A stretch of 64,000 bases of DNA, from positions 1,798,001-1,862,000 of the forward strand of contig NZ_CP014161.1 in NCBI RefSeq assembly GCF_001543175.1, written 5' to 3'. This stretch comes from Aerococcus urinae (GTDB lineage: Bacteria; Bacillota; Bacilli; Lactobacillales; Aerococcaceae). Positions 60,471-64,000 of the stretch are shown here, in pieces (within the stretch, counting starts at the first letter, position 1; the number at the start of each line of letters is the position of its first letter). Under the pieces are notes generated by a model. That model had not been told where the DNA came from. It saw only the letters and a program-made list of their open reading frames with translations, and ran no database searches. The translations under genes and the position numbers were made by a program.

Positions 60471-61541
60471 ATGCAGTCTTTATCGATTAACATGTTCTCA
60501 AAAGCCGAAAGTAAAGCCGGCCAAGGCGTGGGCTCTGCCTACCGGGAATTGGTCAACACCCTGGTCAAGCACTACCCCAACGACCTGGCACTCACTTATA
60601 ATGCCTTTAAAACTAGCGACATCTCCCACTACCATACCATTAATTTTCCCTTCTATTTATCGACTTTCCTAAAGCGTCGCCGCGGGATCCGCTTGGGCTA
60701 TGTCCATTTTCTCCCTGAGACCTTGCGGGGGTCTATCCACCTCCCTGGCTGGATCCAGACCCTCTTCGATAAGTATCTAATCGCCTTCTACCGGCGGATG
60801 GATCACTTAGTGGTCGTTAATCCTGTCTTTATCGATAAGTTGGTCCAAGACTACCACTTTGACCCGAAAAAACTCTCCTATATCCCCAACTTTGTTTCAA
60901 CCGATACTTTCTATCCGCAAACTACCGAAGAAAAAGCAGCCTTCCGCCAAACACTGGGCCGCAGTTCAAATGACTTTGTGGTTTTGGGAGTAGGCCAGAT
61001 CCAAGGCCGCAAGGGGATCGACGACTTTATCCAGTTAGGCGTCGACCACCCAGAGATTTGTTTTTACTGGGTGGGTGGCTTTACTTTTGGAAAGTTGAGT
61101 GATGACCATGATCGCTACCAGGAAGCTCTCAAACACCTGCCGCCTAATGTTCACTTTACCGGGGTAGTGGACCGGGCCGACATGGTCAAGTATTACAACC
61201 TGGCCGACCTCTTCCTTCTACCCAGTTACAGCGAGCTCTTTCCCATGAGTATTCTAGAAGCCTTCGCCTGTCACACCCCGGTCATGCTGCGGGACTTGGA
61301 CCTCTACCAGGATATTTTAGGCGGCTACTATATTCCTTGTGCTGACCGAGCAGCCATGGGGAAAAAGATCAGCCAACTGGCCCAAGATCCCCAAAGTCTC
61401 AAAAGCTACCAAGACAAGGCCCAAGCCGCCTCCCACTACTACAGTGAGGACCGGGTTGCTCAAATCTGGCTCAGCTTCTACCGGGATCTGGTTAGAAAAC
61501 ATGAAAAAAATACCCACCAGCTGACCCAGCCGGAGAAATAA
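60471..61541 (+). CDS. glycosyltransferase family 4 (GT-B) protein
   Basis: A 356-residue GT-B glycosyltransferase. The C-terminal nucleotide-sugar domain shows GVGQIQGRKGIDDFIQLG, VHFTGVVDRADMVKYYNLADLFLLPSYSE split by the loop, and the EX7E motif in ELFPMSILEAFACHTPV. The N-terminal part lacks a signal and is basic, as in enzymes acting on membrane lipids. It may glycosylate diacylglycerol or another envelope lipid; a glycolipid anchor role is plausible. It lies 34 nt after the TVP38 gene and upstream of femX. Confidence 0.88.
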   Translation: MQSLSINMFSKAESKAGQGVGSAYRELVNTLVKHYPNDLALTYNAFKTSDISHYHTINFPFYLSTFLKRRRGIRLGYVHFLPETLRGSIHLPGWIQTLFDKYLIAFYRRMDHLVVVNPVFIDKLVQDYHFDPKKLSYIPNFVSTDTFYPQTTEEKAAFRQTLGRSSNDFVVLGVGQIQGRKGIDDFIQLGVDHPEICFYWVGGFTFGKLSDDHDRYQEALKHLPPNVHFTGVVDRADMVKYYNLADLFLLPSYSELFPMSILEAFACHTPVMLRDLDLYQDILGGYYIPCADRAAMGKKISQLAQDPQSLKSYQDKAQAASHYYSEDRVAQIWLSFYRDLVRKHEKNTHQLTQPEK

Positions 61542-61650
61542 ACGGGCTTGGCCTAAAGCTTTCCTTAAAATTCAGGTCAGCTTTTCAAAAAAATCAAAGC
61601 CGTGGTAAGATTAAGGGAGTAGTAAAACATGCGAGAGGATTTGAAAATAA

Positions 61651-62913
61651 ATGACTCAATACCATAGCGTCCAATTAAGTGATGCGGACCACAACCACTT
61701 CGTTGAAAACCATCCCAATGGTGACTTATTACAGCTAACCGACTGGGCTAAGGCCAAAGAATTTACCGGCTGGTACTCCAAAAACGTTGCCGTGGCCGAT
61801 GAAGCAGGCCAAGTTCAAGCGGTCGCTAACATTCAATTCAAGAAACTCAAAGGCACTCCCCTAACTTTTGCCTATGCCTCCCGGGGTTTTGTGGTCGACT
61901 ATGACAACCATGACGCCGTGGCGGCCATCAGCCAAGCTGCGGTAAAAGCTGCCAAAGAAGAACACGCCGTCTACCTCAAGATCGACCCTGACCTGGAAAG
62001 AGAAGGTAATGAAGAGACCCTCAAACTCTTAGAGACCCTGGGCTTTCGCCATACCGGTTTTAAAGATGGGATGAGCGAACAGTATATCCAACCCCGCCAA
62101 ACCATGTACACCCCCATCGACCAATCCGACGAAGACTTACTAAATTCCTACGAAGCCAAGACCAGAAACCTGGTCCGTAAGGCCATGAAGTCAGGACTAG
62201 AAGTCTTTGAAGGGAGTCGGGAGGGATTGGATGTCTTCCACCGTCTAATGGAAGAAACTGGAAAACGGGACGGTTTCGCCACCCGGGATATTTCCTACTT
62301 TGAAGCCCTTTACGACAACCTCCATCCCCAAGGCCACTTATATTACTTCATGATTAAGTTAATGCCGGACAAAATGGAGGAAGAAGCCCGTCAGGAACTG
62401 GCCCTGATCGAAAAAGACCGGGAAAAGGTGGAAGCCCGCCGCGATAGCAAGAAGAAAAACAACCAATTGAAAGAACTGGCTACCCGGCAAGAAAAACAAG
62501 AAAAACTCATTGCCGATGCGGACGACTTACGTAAGGACCATCCTAAGGGCCTGCCCCTGTCAGCTGCCATTCTCTGCTTCTGTGGCAAGAAGGCTTATTA
62601 TCTCTACGCGGCTTCTTCCAACCACTACCGCAAGCTCAGCCCTAACTACCAACTCCAATACGACCTCATGCGCTTTGCCCGTGATAAGGGAGCGACCACC
62701 TATGACTTTGGTGGGGTCAGCGTTGATCCGGATGAAGATTCTCCCTACCGGGGACTTTGGGTCTTCAAACGCATGTGGGGGACCAAGGTCTCTGATAAAA
62801 TCGGTGAATTTGACTATGTCCTCATCCCTGGCCTCTACCAATTGATGACCTACGCCATCCCGAGAGTCCGCCACTTCATGAAAGGCTTCCGTAACAAGGA
62901 AGACAATGAATAG
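61651..62913 (+). CDS. FemX/FemAB family peptidoglycan bridge aminoacyltransferase
   Basis: A 420-residue Fem ligase transferring amino acids from aminoacyl-tRNA onto the stem peptide of lipid II to build the interpeptide bridge. Two GNAT-like halves are visible (LLQLTDWAKAKEFTGW and FAYASRGFVVDYDN; later YDLMRFARDKGATTYDFGGVS and GLWVFKRMWGTKVSDKIGEF). A lysine/glutamate-rich coiled-coil insertion spans about residues 245-290, the tRNA-interacting arm of the family. Length is typical. Third gene of the plus-strand envelope group. Confidence 0.92.
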   Translation: MTQYHSVQLSDADHNHFVENHPNGDLLQLTDWAKAKEFTGWYSKNVAVADEAGQVQAVANIQFKKLKGTPLTFAYASRGFVVDYDNHDAVAAISQAAVKAAKEEHAVYLKIDPDLEREGNEETLKLLETLGFRHTGFKDGMSEQYIQPRQTMYTPIDQSDEDLLNSYEAKTRNLVRKAMKSGLEVFEGSREGLDVFHRLMEETGKRDGFATRDISYFEALYDNLHPQGHLYYFMIKLMPDKMEEEARQELALIEKDREKVEARRDSKKKNNQLKELATRQEKQEKLIADADDLRKDHPKGLPLSAAILCFCGKKAYYLYAASSNHYRKLSPNYQLQYDLMRFARDKGATTYDFGGVSVDPDEDSPYRGLWVFKRMWGTKVSDKIGEFDYVLIPGLYQLMTYAIPRVRHFMKGFRNKEDNE

Positions 62914-62982
62914 TCTTAAAACTTATCTTATTTCATTTTTATTATTGATAAAGGCCTATCAGGATTTTTAACAAATAGTTTT

Positions 62983-63156
62983 GAGCAGTAGTGGCGCTTT
63001 GAATTTGGTCATTAGCCATGAACGAGCAAGCGATGTGAAATACGGCTAGTAGGCATTACCGTACTAGTCGTTTGAAGCTCGCTAGGCGAGAGACCTCGGC
63101 TCGAGCCGGTGCCATGGTTTTTCAATGACCAATATTCAAAAGCAGAACGAATGCTC
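62983..63156 (+). repeat. family-2 hairpin element, copy 3
   Basis: GAGCAGTAGTGGCGCTTTGA ... GAACGAATGCTC, with TTGGTCATTAGCCATG pairing to CATGGTTTTTCAATGACCAA. Lies between the femX stop codon and its terminator, so it is part of the femX 3' UTR. Confidence 0.82.
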
Positions 63157-63197
63157 ACCAATACCATTTGTTTTAAAGAACTTATTTTACCCATAGT

Positions 63198-63233
63198 AAA
63201 AGCCCTCAAGCATGTGCTTGAAGGCTTTTTTTA
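63198..63233. terminator. bidirectional intrinsic terminator
   Basis: AAAGCCCTCAAGCA / TGCTTGAAGGCTTT (one mismatch) with flanking A- and T-runs, between convergent femX and the LysM protein gene. Confidence 0.9.
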
Positions 63234-63237
63234 AGGT

Positions 63238-64000
63238 CTATTTTTCTCTCAATTCCCAGTCTAAAATATAGCTATTTGGTCCGGCGTAATTGACATAGAA
63301 CATCTTGTACTTGCGCCAATTGAAGACACTGTTACCATAGTTAAGCGCTTCTTGGATGGAACTGAAACGACGGGGTTCACGGACGAAGCCGTGCTTGGTG
63401 TTAACCTTAACTGCTTGTGATTGTTTCTTAGGACTTGCTTGGGGAGTTCTTAATTTCCATTTCAGCACATAGCGGCCAGAACCATCACTATCTACCCGGT
63501 ATTGTTTGTACTTGGACCAGTCAGCATGTTGACTGCCGTAAGTCATGGCCTCGTCAACCGTCTTAAAGCTTTGGTCTTCTTCGACCCAACCGTCTTTGAC
63601 TACACTTGTTGGCGCTGGCTTAGTGGTTTCTGCTTTGCTTGGCTTTTCGCTTGGGGTGTCAGCTTTGGCAGGGGCTTTGACCACTAGTTTATCACCGGGA
63701 TGAAGCATGTAGTTAGCGCCTAGCTTGTTCCAAGTCATCAGGTCTTGGATACTTACGAAGTACTTCTTACTGATTCTCCAGAGGGAATCGCCCGATTGAA
63801 CGGTATAGGAGCTGCTTGAACCTGTGCTTTCAGCAGGTTTGGTCGTTTCGGTTGGTTTCTCAGCATTTGGCTTTTCTGCTGGTGTTTCTGCTTTGGCAGG
63901 CGCTTTGACCACTAACTTGTCGCCAGGATGTAACATATAGTTAGTACCCAACTTGTTCCAAGTCATTAAGTCTTGGATACTTACGCCGTACTTGTTGCTA
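63238..64000 (-). CDS. LysM domain cell-wall protein (partial, 5' end outside window)
   Basis: The C-terminal part of a secreted peptidoglycan-binding protein; the frame runs off the right edge. One complete LysM repeat (YTVQSGDSLWRISKKY ... LHPGDKLVV) and the end of another are present, joined by Ala/Glu/Pro/Lys-rich linkers. The C-terminus holds two related repeats of about 50 residues, VKDGWVEEDQSFKTVDEAMTYG and HGFVREPRRFSSIQEALNYG, each ending in a WKYK/WRKYK block and a YVLKWKLR/YILDWELR strand. No catalytic domain is visible in this part. Confidence 0.88.
   Translation of the reverse strand, partial: SNKYGVSIQDLMTWNKLGTNYMLHPGDKLVVKAPAKAETPAEKPNAEKPTETTKPAESTGSSSSYTVQSGDSLWRISKKYFVSIQDLMTWNKLGANYMLHPGDKLVVKAPAKADTPSEKPSKAETTKPAPTSVVKDGWVEEDQSFKTVDEAMTYGSQHADWSKYKQYRVDSDGSGRYVLKWKLRTPQASPKKQSQAVKVNTKHGFVREPRRFSSIQEALNYGNSVFNWRKYKMFYVNYAGPNSYILDWELREK

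Overview
The window looks like chromosome of a low-to-moderate GC Lactobacillales bacterium, most likely Aerococcus or a close relative. This is inferred from gene content and sequence style: AAGGAGG ribosome binding sites, a T-box in front of serS, glnR, CcpA-type cre sites, FemX-type cell-wall enzymes and LysM proteins. No rRNA, convincing tRNA, prophage or CRISPR array is visible. The only intact mobile element is one IS3-family insertion (about 34.99-36.94 kb).

Layout. 0-5.2 kb: an Rpn-type remnant, two lipoproteins, an acetyltransferase, a probable structured ncRNA on the minus strand, a cyclase-family hydrolase and a YefM-YoeB toxin-antitoxin pair. 5.2-9.7 kb: a CoA-transferase / FMN oxidoreductase / crotonase cluster divergent from a LysR regulator. 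9.7-14.4 kb: an inositol-phosphatase family gene, trxB-trx, and two paralogous nitroreductases. 15.3-26 kb: transaldolase, transketolase and an AT-rich sugar catabolism island (class II aldolase, PfkB kinase, DeoR regulator, rpiA, HAD phosphatase, ribokinase, an orphan GatC-type IIC and a pentulose-phosphate epimerase), with cre sites on key promoters. 26-32 kb: a fumarase / dicarboxylate transporter / fumarate reductase cluster with TetR and LysR regulators. 32-46 kb: glnR, a MalY-type aminotransferase, the IS, a CopB copper ATPase behind a cop box, orphan antitoxins, ilvE, msrA, and serS with its T-box. 46-54 kb: guanine deaminase, a 41-codon gene, and a sulfur-acquisition operon (YeeE/YedE transporter, rhodanese-fused CoA-disulfide reductase, SsuABC-like ABC transporter). 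54-64 kb: a LytTR-DUF3021 pair and a cell-envelope region. There a VanRS-like two-component system with a D-Ala-D-Ala carboxypeptidase diverges from TVP38, glycosyltransferase and FemX genes, and a partial LysM protein closes the window.

The most unusual content is not protein coding. At least 17 copies of a modular hairpin repeat occur, all in one orientation. Seven of eight clusters lie directly 3' of a minus-strand gene, and at four of these a clear intrinsic terminator lies beyond the repeats, so the repeats should be transcribed as 3' UTR. The stems differ in sequence but keep pairing, including compensatory changes, around a constant TTCA / CTCCA internal loop. Some copies are nested inside others, and one nested block of about 496 bp occurs twice. 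A second, unrelated hairpin family has three copies.

Three CTTAA repeats at 11-bp intervals between the response-regulator operon and the FemX operon suggest that one regulator controls both arms of the cell-wall region.
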